This document shows, one piece after another, positions 1 through 5,908 of a stretch of DNA of 9,728 nucleotides. The DNA is from Nocardioidaceae bacterium (GTDB taxonomy: Bacteria; Actinomycetota; Actinomycetes; Propionibacteriales; Nocardioidaceae), in NCBI GenBank assembly GCA_013696365.1, contig JACCYS010000332.1, forward strand, positions 1 through 9,728, in the 5' to 3' direction. A program made the position numbers and the translations under genes. Within the stretch, counting starts at the first letter, position 1. The number at the start of each line of letters is the position of its first letter. The notes under the pieces were generated by a model. It was given only the letters and a program-made list of their open reading frames with translations, did no database searches and was not told the origin of the DNA.

Positions 1-204
1 GCCGGTGATGAAGCGCTCGTGCGGCACTCGTACGACGGCCGGGTCGGCACCGTCGCTGAGCACCGCCACGCCGTCGCGGTCGAAGGCCAGCAGCGTCCCC
101 AGCACATCGGTCGCCGTCGGCGTCCCGAGACCGGCGTCGGCTGGCACGTCCAACCGGTAACGGACGACGACCCGGTGACCGACCCACGAGGCGTCCAACG
201 ACAC
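1..204 (-). CDS. GNAT-family N-acetyltransferase, N-terminal part (runs off window edge)
   Basis: An open frame on the reverse strand runs from a GTG at 204-202 to the window edge, giving 68 residues with no stop. It reads MSLDASWVGHRVVVRYRL, then an acidic and small-residue linker, then TDVLGTLLAFDRDGVAVLS. This resembles the small SH3-like beta domain at the N-terminus of actinobacterial acetyltransferases of the Rv0428c type; the catalytic GNAT domain would lie outside the window. From memory, such a gene often sits head-to-head with fdxA-dapC in actinobacteria, which supports the call. The hexamer GATACT lies seven bases before the GTG, the spacing seen at other leaderless-looking starts here. 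An in-frame GTG at 219-217 is an alternative start. No clear Shine-Dalgarno is present. The family call is an inference from a partial, non-catalytic domain. Confidence 0.55.
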   Translation of the reverse strand, partial: MSLDASWVGHRVVVRYRLDVPADAGLGTPTATDVLGTLLAFDRDGVAVLSDGADPAVVRVPHERFITG

Positions 205-234
205 GGGTGTGAGTATCACCGCACGACCGCTGAC

Positions 235-263
235 GTGGCAGTCGGGGGTGTGGCGACTAGGCT
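235..263 (+). promoter_or_regulatory. Candidate sigma-A-type promoter for fdxA-dapC
   Basis: GTGGCA at 235-240 matches four of six bases of the TTGACA -35 consensus. It is followed after exactly 17 bases by TAGGCT at 258-263, which fits the actinobacterial TANNNT -10 pattern. Transcription would begin near 270, giving a leader of about 58 bases before the fdxA start at 328. This is read by eye only. Confidence 0.4.
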
Positions 264-313
264 GCCGCTGCGGTGGCCGTACGGTCTGTCGCACCGCGAG
301 ATCAGCAGCAGTC

Positions 314-320
314 GGAGGAG
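314..320 (+). promoter_or_regulatory. Shine-Dalgarno of fdxA
   Basis: GGAGGAG lies seven bases before the GTG at 328. It fixes the start of the ferredoxin gene and excludes the much longer open frame that continues upstream to about position 19. Confidence 0.85.
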
Positions 321-327
321 GATCCCC

Positions 328-651
328 GTGACGTACGTGATCGCCCAGCCGTGTGTGGACCTCAAGGACCTCGCATGCGTGGACGAGTGTCCGGTGGACT
401 GCATCTACGAGGGCAAGCGGATGCTCTACATCCAGCCCGATGAGTGTGTCGACTGTGGTGCCTGCGAGCCGGTGTGCCCGGTGGAGGCCATCTACTACGA
501 GGACGACACGCCGGGGCAGTGGAAGGACTACTACGCCGCCAACGTCGAGTTCTTCGACGACCTCGGCTCGCCCGGTGGTGCCGCTAAGCTCGGCGTCATC
601 GACAAGGACCACCCGATGGTCGCGGCGCTGCCGCCGCAGAACCAGGAGTGA
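328..651 (+). CDS. fdxA: 7Fe ferredoxin ([3Fe-4S][4Fe-4S])
   Basis: This encodes a 107-residue soluble electron-transfer protein with the cysteine pattern of seven-iron ferredoxins. By analogy with Azotobacter ferredoxin I, Cys9, Cys17 and Cys50 should bind the [3Fe-4S] cluster and Cys21, Cys40, Cys43 and Cys46 the [4Fe-4S] cluster. Cys25 matches the free cysteine near the second cluster. Position 12 is Leu, where ferredoxin I has an extra Cys, in keeping with a 3Fe site. The DEC-x2-C-x2-C-x3-CP block is textbook. The acidic C-terminal tail (residues 58-107) is typical of actinobacterial FdxA/FdxC. The start has a strong Shine-Dalgarno, and the stop codon overlaps the dapC start (GTGA), so the two genes are surely co-transcribed and probably translationally coupled. 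The redox partner is unknown. DapC itself needs no electrons, so the pairing is conserved context rather than an evident shared pathway. Confidence 0.95.
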   Translation: MTYVIAQPCVDLKDLACVDECPVDCIYEGKRMLYIQPDECVDCGACEPVCPVEAIYYEDDTPGQWKDYYAANVEFFDDLGSPGGAAKLGVIDKDHPMVAALPPQNQE

Positions 652-1778
652 CCCCGCCGGCGGGGGCCCGGACGGGGTCGGTCTCCGCGCGGCTGCCGGA
701 CTTTCCGTGGGACCGGCTGGTGCCGCTGCGCGCGCAGGCAGCCGCGCACCCCGAGGGTCTCGTCGACTTGTCGGTGGGCACCCCGATAGACCCGACACCC
801 GAGATCGTGCAGGCAGCGCTGCGGGCCGCCGCGAACGCTCCCGGCTATCCACTGACGGCAGGCTCGGCTGAGCTCCGTGAGGCTGTCGTCGAGTGGTTGC
901 GGCGACGGCATGGCGCCGACGCCATCGGCGACACCGATGTGCTGCCCACCATCGGCAGCAAGGAGTTGGTCGCGTCGCTGCCCACGCAGTTGGGGCTCGG
1001 GGTGGGCGACCTGATCGTCGTGCCCGAGCTTGCCTACCCGACCTACGAGGTGGGCGCGCGGCTGGCTGGCTGTGAGGTGGTGCGCGCGGATGTGCTGACC
1101 TCGCTCGGGCCGCGCCGGCCCGCTTTGGTGTGGGTGAACTCCCCCTCCAACCCGACCGGCCGGGTGCTGCCCCCAGCACATCTGGCCAAGATGGTCGCCT
1201 GGGCACGCGAGCGGGGTGCAGTACTGGTGTCCGACGAGTGCTACCTCGACTTCGGGTTCGGCGATGCTGATGCGTCGCCGGTCTCAGTGCTCAACGCCGA
1301 GGTGTGCGGCGGTTCGTACGAGGGTGTGCTCGCCGTGCACTCGCTATCCAAGCGGTCGTCGCTGGCCGGTTATCGCGCCGGTGCGGTCAGCGGTGACGCG
1401 GCGTTGGTGGGGGAGTTGCTGGCGGTGCGCAAGAACCTGGGCCTGATGATGCCCGGCCCGGTCCAGCACGCCGCGGCAGTCGCACTCGGTGACGAGGTGC
1501 ATGTGCATGAACAGCGCGCGCGCTACCAGCGCCGCCGCGAGGTGCTGCGGCCGGCGTTGGCGGCGGCCGGGTTCCGCATCGACCACTCCGACGCGGGGCT
1601 CTACCTCTGGGCAACCCGGCACGAGCCGTGCGCCGACACCCTCGACTGGCTGGCAGAGCGCGGGGTGTTGGTGGCACCCGGGGACTTCTACGGCCCGGCC
1701 GGTGCACGACACGTACGCATCGCGCTGACGGCCACCAACGAGCGCGTCGACGCCGCGGTCGCCCGCCTTCGCCCCTGA
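648..1778 (+). CDS. dapC: Succinyldiaminopimelate transaminase
   Basis: This encodes a 376-residue fold-type I PLP aminotransferase. It is expected to convert N-succinyl-2-amino-6-ketopimelate plus glutamate to N-succinyl-LL-diaminopimelate in the cytoplasm. Visible landmarks are IGSKELV near residues 102-108 (phosphate-binding region), NSPSNPTG at 164-171, and SDECY with Asp196 (pyridine nitrogen) and Tyr199. The Schiff-base lysine is Lys235 in SLSKRSSLAGYRAG, and the substrate-carboxylate arginine is probably Arg357 in HVRIAL. The N-terminal block SARLPDFPWDRL followed by DLSVGTP-DPTPE is characteristic of actinobacterial DapC. The GTG start overlaps the fdxA stop by four bases, and AGGAG overlaps it, so initiation probably depends on coupling. 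The specific assignment rests on the family signature and on dapD and dapE in the same window. A more general aminotransferase is less likely. Confidence 0.9.
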   Translation: MTPPAGARTGSVSARLPDFPWDRLVPLRAQAAAHPEGLVDLSVGTPIDPTPEIVQAALRAAANAPGYPLTAGSAELREAVVEWLRRRHGADAIGDTDVLPTIGSKELVASLPTQLGLGVGDLIVVPELAYPTYEVGARLAGCEVVRADVLTSLGPRRPALVWVNSPSNPTGRVLPPAHLAKMVAWARERGAVLVSDECYLDFGFGDADASPVSVLNAEVCGGSYEGVLAVHSLSKRSSLAGYRAGAVSGDAALVGELLAVRKNLGLMMPGPVQHAAAVALGDEVHVHEQRARYQRRREVLRPALAAAGFRIDHSDAGLYLWATRHEPCADTLDWLAERGVLVAPGDFYGPAGARHVRIALTATNERVDAAVARLRP

Positions 1779-1836
1779 CCCAGCCCCAGGGCGATCATCC
1801 GAGGGTTGTGGTGGCGGCGAGGTGCCGACCACGAGG

Positions 1837-1854
1837 CTGAGCCGATCGGCTCAG
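1837..1854. terminator. Perfect 18-bp palindrome between convergent genes; possible bidirectional terminator
   Basis: CTGAGCCGATCGGCTCAG is a perfect palindrome that includes the TGA stop of the reverse-strand hydrolase gene (1851-1853). As RNA from either strand it forms a seven-base-pair GC-rich stem with a GATC loop. It sits 58 bases after the dapC stop, between convergent genes, which is where a shared terminator is expected. There is no T-tract on either side, so termination is an inference. A protein-binding site is the alternative. Confidence 0.4.
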
Positions 1855-2825
1855 GCGACATCCACATGGACGTGGTCGAGGTGACGGCGGATGTTTGGAT
1901 CGCCCGATCCCGAGCCCTCGTCGTACTCGCGCCAGCCTTGGTCGGACCGGGCCGCGGTCCAGATGCGGTCGTCGAAGATCACGGTGCTGATTGCCATCCG
2001 CTCGGCCTGGGCGACCAGGAAGTGCGCCAACGCCCACCCACGCCGGTTGTTGGCATCGTTGACCGGGCGGAAGAAGAAGTCGACCGCTCGTCCGTCGTAG
2101 TGTGCCGACCCCTGTTGATGTCCAGACTGGACGCCGTCGGGTGCGAACCCGCCCTGCGGCAGGTCCCCGAAGGCACTCTCGACCTCTCGGCGCACGGCCT
2201 GCGCCCGCGGGGTGAGACCCTGCGCATCGGGACCCTTCGCAGATGGGGACGGCGGCTCAACCTCACAGCTGAAAGCAGCCGGACTGAAGCCGGTCAGCGC
2301 CGAGGCCAGGGTGCGGGCCCGCTCCTCGTGCGGTGCGTACGCCCGGCCGTCGGCGCTGCGCTGCACCATCTGCGCCGCCTCGTCGATCGGCAGGCTGCGA
2401 TAGCCGTCGACCTGCTCTAGCGCGGAGTAGAACCTGTTGGTGGCGTAGTACGGGTCCATGATCTGACTCGGACTTCCCCAGCCCTGGCTGGGGCGTTGTT
2501 GAAACAAGCCGAGCGAGTCCCGGTCGCCGTAGTCGATGTTCACGATCTTGGACTCCTGGAATGCCGTCGCCAAAGCGATCGAGGCCGCTCTGGCCGGTAA
2601 GCCGCGCTGCACGCTGACCGCCGCGATGGTTGCGGCATAGCGCGCCTGTTCCAGGTCGAGCACCGCGCTGGTTCCCTCGACCCCAGCGGTGCATACCGGC
2701 TCGCTCGAGAACGGGTCAACCAACTCGCGCAGCACCAGCACCCCGCCAACCACCAGCACAGCCAGTACGGCGAGGGCGGTGGCGCCGGCGGTGAATGTAC
2801 GGGCAGCAACAGATCGGGTGCTCAT
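1851..2825 (-). CDS. Membrane-anchored two-domain putative peptidoglycan hydrolase (lysozyme-like plus LAS-peptidase-like)
   Basis: This encodes a 324-residue protein. Residues 11-32 form one strongly hydrophobic segment after a basic N-terminus, a signal anchor that would place the rest outside the membrane. Residues about 52-180 resemble a goose-lysozyme/lytic-transglycosylase-like fold. They carry ATAFQESK with Glu91 as candidate catalytic acid, then YGDRDSLGLFQQRPSQGWG (99-117) and an IMDPYYATNRFYSAL block. After a Pro/Ser linker (188-203), residues 204-324 carry the exact LAS-peptidase pattern SxHxxGxAxD (Ser240, His242, Gly245, Ala247, Asp249) and end in HLDHVHVDVA. His318 or His320 could complete a zinc site. 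Homologues are usually annotated as hypothetical or, misleadingly, as heavy-metal transporters. No Shine-Dalgarno precedes the ATG. TACCGT lies ten bases upstream, suggesting an almost leaderless message. The gene lies 71 bases downstream of dapD on the same strand. Domain calls come from motifs; enzymatic activity is inferred. Confidence 0.75.
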   Translation of the reverse strand: MSTRSVAARTFTAGATALAVLAVLVVGGVLVLRELVDPFSSEPVCTAGVEGTSAVLDLEQARYAATIAAVSVQRGLPARAASIALATAFQESKIVNIDYGDRDSLGLFQQRPSQGWGSPSQIMDPYYATNRFYSALEQVDGYRSLPIDEAAQMVQRSADGRAYAPHEERARTLASALTGFSPAAFSCEVEPPSPSAKGPDAQGLTPRAQAVRREVESAFGDLPQGGFAPDGVQSGHQQGSAHYDGRAVDFFFRPVNDANNRRGWALAHFLVAQAERMAISTVIFDDRIWTAARSDQGWREYDEGSGSGDPNIRRHLDHVHVDVA

Positions 2826-2857
2826 CGGACGGACAACGGTACGGGGCGGGTGGCTGT

Positions 2858-2880
2858 GCGGTGGGTCGGTGAACCACCGC
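2858..2880 (-). terminator. Hairpin in the dapD-hydrolase gap; weak terminator or attenuator candidate
   Basis: Read on the reverse strand, GCGGTGG and CCACCGC form a seven-base-pair stem around a nine-base loop, starting 17 bases after the dapD stop. No U-tract follows. It may reduce read-through from dapD into the hydrolase gene or be incidental in GC-rich DNA. Confidence 0.3.
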
Positions 2881-2896
2881 TCGGCTGCGTGCCGGG

Positions 2897-3883
2897 TCAG
2901 TTGGCGTGCAGCTCGGCATTGAGGTCGATGCCGCCCTGGCGTGGGCGTGCCTCGATGGCGCCGTTCACCGAGTTGCGCCAAAACTGCAGGCCGTCGCGCC
3001 CCGACAACTCGCGAGCCTTCACCACCGCACCGTCGGGCAGGGTCACCTTGGTGCCCGCGGTGACATAGCAACCCGCCTCGACGACGCAGTCGTCACCAAG
3101 CGAGATCCCCAGCCCGGCGTTCGCGCCCAGCAGGCATCGCCGACCGATGTGCACGACTTCGGTGCCACCACCCGAGAGCGTGCCCATGATCGAGGAGCCA
3201 CCGCCGATGTCGCTGCCGTCGCCGACGACCACGCCGGCAGAGACCCGGCCCTCCACCATCGACGTGCCGAGCGTCCCGGCGTTGAAGTTGACGAACCCCT
3301 CGTGCATTACCGTGGTGCCCTCGGCCAGGTGGGCGCCGAGGCGGACGCGGTCGGCGTCGCCGATCCGGACCCCTGCCGGCACGACGTAGTCGGTCATCCG
3401 CGGGAACTTGTCGATGCTGGTGACCTGTACGTGCTGGCCGGCCGCCCGGGCACGCTCCCGGACATTTTCGAAGCCATCGACCGGGCACGGGCCGATCGAC
3501 GTCCAGACCACGTTGGTCAGCCGGCCGAACAGGCCGTCCAGGTTCTGCGCGTGCGGGGCGACCAGCCGGTGGCTGAGCAGGTGTAGCCGCAGGTAGGCAT
3601 CCGGGGCGTCGGCTGGGGCGGCGGACAGCTCGATCTCGCGCTGCACCACCTGGCGGCGTACGCCGCGCACGTCGTCGTCTGAAGCCAGCGCCTCCAGTCG
3701 GCGGGTGTCGGACTCGACCACCGCCGGTGTCGGCTCGCCCAGAGCCGGGCCTGGATACCAGGTGTCGAGCACGGCACCGTCGGCGTCGATCGTCGCCAGC
3801 CCGACCCCCCAGGCGCTGCCCGCGTGCTGCATCTCGACGACGTCGGTGTCGGCGGTGTCCCCCGCGGACTCTTGGCCTGTCAT
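2897..3883 (-). CDS. dapD: 2,3,4,5-tetrahydropyridine-2,6-dicarboxylate N-succinyltransferase, actinobacterial type
   Basis: This encodes a 328-residue enzyme that transfers succinyl from succinyl-CoA to tetrahydrodipicolinate, the first committed step of the succinylase branch to meso-DAP and lysine. Blocks that I recall as near-identical in mycobacterial DapD include DAYLRLHLLSHRLVAPH (95-111), LTNVVWT (122-128), KFPRMTDYVVP (159-169), TTVMHEGFVNFNAGTLG (190-206), SMVEGRVSAGVVVGDGSD (208-225), SIMGTLSGGGT and RCLLGANAGLGISLGDDC. The repeating small-hydrophobic hexapeptides from about 170 to 285 are the left-handed beta-helix of the trimeric acyltransferase. Glu211 in MVEGR is the likely match to the glutamate implicated in catalysis in mycobacteria. 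The protein ends LNAELHAN, as in the family. The ATG at 3883-3881 has no Shine-Dalgarno but a TACGGT seven bases upstream, so a leaderless message is likely. It is divergent from the VOC gene and dapE. Confidence 0.96.
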   Translation of the reverse strand: MTGQESAGDTADTDVVEMQHAGSAWGVGLATIDADGAVLDTWYPGPALGEPTPAVVESDTRRLEALASDDDVRGVRRQVVQREIELSAAPADAPDAYLRLHLLSHRLVAPHAQNLDGLFGRLTNVVWTSIGPCPVDGFENVRERARAAGQHVQVTSIDKFPRMTDYVVPAGVRIGDADRVRLGAHLAEGTTVMHEGFVNFNAGTLGTSMVEGRVSAGVVVGDGSDIGGGSSIMGTLSGGGTEVVHIGRRCLLGANAGLGISLGDDCVVEAGCYVTAGTKVTLPDGAVVKARELSGRDGLQFWRNSVNGAIEARPRQGGIDLNAELHAN

Positions 3884-3890
3884 GGCGGTG

Positions 3891-3915
3891 ACCGTACCGG
3901 CCCGGCCGTTACGGT
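3891..3915. promoter_or_regulatory. Back-to-back leaderless promoters of dapD and the VOC gene
   Basis: TACGGT occurs once on each strand, at 3910-3915 (forward) and 3896-3891 (reverse), separated by 13 bases. Each copy lies exactly seven bases before an ATG, the VOC start at 3923 and the dapD start at 3883. TACGGT fits the TANNNT -10 pattern, and a seven-base gap places transcription initiation at or next to the ATG. On the forward strand GTGACC (3888-3893) matches four of six -35 bases with a 16-base spacer. The reverse -35 is weak. The two hexamers form an inverted repeat, so the promoters overlap and may compete or share a regulator. Confidence 0.6.
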
Positions 3916-3922
3916 GGCTCGC

Positions 3923-4594
3923 ATGGTGCTCGCGACCTACAAGGATCTCTGCGTCGACGTCTCCGACGACACCCGCATGTCGGAGTTCTGGTCGGCTGCG
4001 CTCGGCCTGAGCGAGCGGACCTTCGACGGCGGTGACAGCCAGCTGACCGGGCCGACCCCCCAGCACGGGGTATGGATCAACGCGGTCCCTGAGGAGCGGT
4101 CGGTCAAACAGCGGGTCCACCTCGACGTCATCGCCGGCTCGGTGGCCGAGCTGGAACGCCTGGGCGCCGTGCGGGTGTCGGCCGAGGGCGAGTTCCCGTG
4201 GACGGTGCTGACCGACCCTGAGGGCGGCGAGCTTTGCGTGTTCGTCCGGGATGAGGTCCCGGACTACCGGCTGTACGAGATCGGTGTCGATGCCGCCGAC
4301 CCCGCGCACATCGCGCGCTGGTGGGGCGAGGTCTTGGGCGGGCGGGTGGTCGACTCCGAGCGCGGCTTCAGCTATGTCGACGAGATCCCCGGCGCCCCGT
4401 TCGACTCCGTCGACTTCGTGCCCGTGCCGGAGCCCAAGCAGGTGAAGAACCGCATCCACTGGGACGTGGTGGCACCGGCGATCCGGCCCCTGCTCGACGC
4501 AGGCGCCCGCCTCGTGCGGGACCGCGACCGTGAGATCGCGTGGACGGTACTGGCCGACCCGGAGGGCAACGAGTTCTGCGTGTTCACGGGCTGA
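3923..4594 (+). CDS. Tandem VOC-domain (glyoxalase-like) protein
   Basis: This encodes a 223-residue cytoplasmic protein made of two similar vicinal-oxygen-chelate domains, residues about 5-107 and 116-222. Matching blocks are VHLDV/IHWDV (His66/His179) and WTVLTDPEGGELCVF/WTVLADPEGNEFCVF (Glu103/Glu217), offset by 113-114 residues, which indicates internal duplication. The first metal-ligand position of the fold, often His, appears to be Asp in both halves (Asp12, Asp123), so the metal site is atypical or lost. The substrate cannot be told from sequence; glyoxalase, dioxygenase and antibiotic-binding proteins all share the fold. The start is set by ATG at 3923 with TACGGT seven bases upstream and no Shine-Dalgarno. 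An in-frame GTG at 3914 is less likely because it overlaps the -10. It precedes dapE in the same direction with a 127-base gap that holds a long hairpin. Confidence 0.85.
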   Translation: MVLATYKDLCVDVSDDTRMSEFWSAALGLSERTFDGGDSQLTGPTPQHGVWINAVPEERSVKQRVHLDVIAGSVAELERLGAVRVSAEGEFPWTVLTDPEGGELCVFVRDEVPDYRLYEIGVDAADPAHIARWWGEVLGGRVVDSERGFSYVDEIPGAPFDSVDFVPVPEPKQVKNRIHWDVVAPAIRPLLDAGARLVRDRDREIAWTVLADPEGNEFCVFTG

Positions 4595-4601
4595 CCCGCT
4601 T

Positions 4602-4665
4602 CGCCGAGATGGCGCGATCTGCATGTCGATGCCGGCTCCAACCTGCAGCTGGTGGCATCTCGGCG
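4602..4665. repeat. 64-base imperfect inverted repeat (stem-loop) between the VOC gene and dapE
   Basis: CGCCGAGATG (4602-4611) pairs perfectly with CATCTCGGCG (4656-4665). Inside, CTGCA (4619-4623) pairs with TGCAG (4644-4648) after an equal seven-base unpaired stretch on each side, leaving a 20-base loop. The equal spacing suggests a decayed 22-base-pair stem, with 18 of 22 positions complementary. It begins eight bases after the VOC stop. It could act as a transcription terminator without a U-tract, a structured RNA, or a copy of a dispersed palindromic repeat. The sequence alone does not decide between these. Confidence 0.6.
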
Positions 4666-4721
4666 CGGGGCTCGTCCCGCCGTCGAGGGACGGCCAGTCT
4701 GGGCATGGCACGCTGAGCGGC

Positions 4722-5804
4722 ATGCCCGATGCCCCCCAACTCGACCTGTCCGCCGACGTCGTCGACGTGACCGCGCAGCTCGTCGACATGGAGTCTGTTT
4801 CGCGCGACGAGGCGCTCATCGCCGACGCGGTCGAGCAATCACTGTCCAGCCTGGCCCACCTCGAGGTCGTGCGTGACGGCAACACTGTGGTCGCGCGCAC
4901 CGATCTCGGTCGCGCCGAGCGGGTCGTGGTGGCCGGCCACCTCGACACCGTGCCGGTCAACGCCAACCTGCCGTCCCGCCTGGACGGCGACCACCTGCAC
5001 GGCCTCGGGTCGTGCGACATGAAGGGTGGCGTCGCGGTGGGTCTGCTGCTCGCGGCCTCGTTGCCCTCGCCGAGCCGCGACGTGACGTATCTGTTCTACG
5101 AGTGCGAGGAGATCGAGGCCGAGCACAACGGGCTCGGGCGGTTGGCCCGGACGCGCCCCGACCTGCTGGCCGCCGACTTCGCGATCCTGATGGAGCCGAG
5201 CAGCGCGGTGGTCGAGGCGGGGTGCCAGGGAACGATGCGCGTCGACGTGATCGTCCGCGGCGAGCGGGCGCACAGCGCGCGCTCGTGGATGGGGGTCAAC
5301 GCGATCCACGGTGCGGCGCCCGTGTTGGACCGGCTGGTGGGATACCAGCCAAGGCAGCCGGTGATCGACGCTCTGACGTACCGCGAGGGGCTGAATGCGG
5401 TGTCGATCCGCGGGGGAGTGGCCGGCAACGTGCTGCCGGACGAATGCCGGGTATCGGTGAATTACCGCTTCGCCCCCGATCGGGGTGTCGATGAGGCGCT
5501 GGCTCATGTGCAGACGGTCTTCGACGGTTTCGAGATCGAGCTGCGGGACTCCGCGCCCGGCGCACTGCCGGGGTTGGAGCGGCCAGCCGCTGCCGCGTTC
5601 GTGGCTGTGGTCGGCGGGCAGCCGCGGCCGAAGTTCGGCTGGACCGACGTCTCGCAGTTCAGCCAGCTCGGTGTGCCTGCGGTCAACTTCGGGCCCGGCG
5701 ACCCGTCGCTCGCGCACACCCAGGCCGAGCGAGTGCCACTCGCCGACCTGCGACACTGCGAGGAGCGCCTGCGCGCCTGGCTCACCCCCACCCCCTCCCC
5801 CTGA
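4722..5804 (+). CDS. dapE: Succinyl-diaminopimelate desuccinylase
   Basis: This encodes a 360-residue M20-family di-zinc hydrolase that removes succinate from N-succinyl-LL-DAP to give LL-DAP, completing the succinylase branch begun by DapD and DapC. Metal and catalytic residues are in order: His73 and Asp75 in VAGHLDTVP, bridging Asp99 in GLGSCDMKGG, Glu129 (general base) and Glu130 in YECEE, Glu158 in LMEPSS, and His332 in PSLAHTQAE. The dimerisation lid lies at about 167-280, with RGERAHSARSWMG at its start, and PKFGWTDVSQF (303-313) is a family marker. The ATG at 4722 is chosen because the protein begins right before the conserved LDLSADVVDVTAQLVDMESVS block. CACGCT seven bases upstream is a weak -10-like match, and no good Shine-Dalgarno is seen. 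The C-terminus ends in a Thr/Pro run. Confidence 0.94.
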   Translation: MPDAPQLDLSADVVDVTAQLVDMESVSRDEALIADAVEQSLSSLAHLEVVRDGNTVVARTDLGRAERVVVAGHLDTVPVNANLPSRLDGDHLHGLGSCDMKGGVAVGLLLAASLPSPSRDVTYLFYECEEIEAEHNGLGRLARTRPDLLAADFAILMEPSSAVVEAGCQGTMRVDVIVRGERAHSARSWMGVNAIHGAAPVLDRLVGYQPRQPVIDALTYREGLNAVSIRGGVAGNVLPDECRVSVNYRFAPDRGVDEALAHVQTVFDGFEIELRDSAPGALPGLERPAAAAFVAVVGGQPRPKFGWTDVSQFSQLGVPAVNFGPGDPSLAHTQAERVPLADLRHCEERLRAWLTPTPSP

Positions 5805-5814
5805 CCCCACACCG

Positions 5815-5853
5815 CGATCCGTCACTTTTGGCGTGCCGATCCGTCACTTCTGG
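5815..5853 (+). repeat. Two 17-base direct repeats with a 22-base period upstream of the LOG gene
   Basis: CGATCCGTCACTTTTGG at 5815-5831 recurs at 5837-5853 as CGATCCGTCACTTCTGG, with one mismatch. The start-to-start distance of 22 bases is about two helical turns, so a protein bound to both copies would lie on one DNA face. The pair begins eleven bases after the dapE stop and ends 42 bases before the candidate -10 of the next gene. It could be an operator, or a fragment of a repeat family dispersed in the genome. Confidence 0.65.
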
Positions 5854-5895
5854 TCAGGTCCTGTTGTCATCAGCCACCGGAGCCGCAGCGACGGC

Positions 5896-5901
5896 TAGCC
5901 T
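5896..5901 (+). promoter_or_regulatory. -10 element of a leaderless promoter for the LOG-family gene
   Basis: TAGCCT fits TANNNT and lies exactly seven bases before the GTG at 5909. It supports that start over upstream in-frame options and implies a message without a leader. No good -35 lies at 16-18 bases. TTGTCA at 5864-5869 is the nearest good match, but its 26-base gap is too long. Confidence 0.5.
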
Positions 5902-5908
5902 CGGCGAG

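Noticed and set aside
19..327. Forward open frame continuous with and upstream of fdxA
   Set aside because: It has no family resemblance, lies antisense to the conserved acetyltransferase frame, and the GGAGGAG-GTG start at 328 fits all FdxA homologues.
531..1181. Reverse open frame opposite fdxA and dapC
   Set aside because: Composition is typical of shadow frames, and it lies across two conserved genes.
3884..5020. Long reverse open frame extending dapD upstream through the VOC gene and into dapE
   Set aside because: The extension is an antisense shadow of two well-supported forward genes. DapD homologues begin near the ATG at 3883, which has its own promoter signal.
4839..5825. 328-residue reverse open frame opposite dapE
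   Set aside because: It is a high-GC shadow of dapE third-position bias, with no recognisable domain and no start signal.
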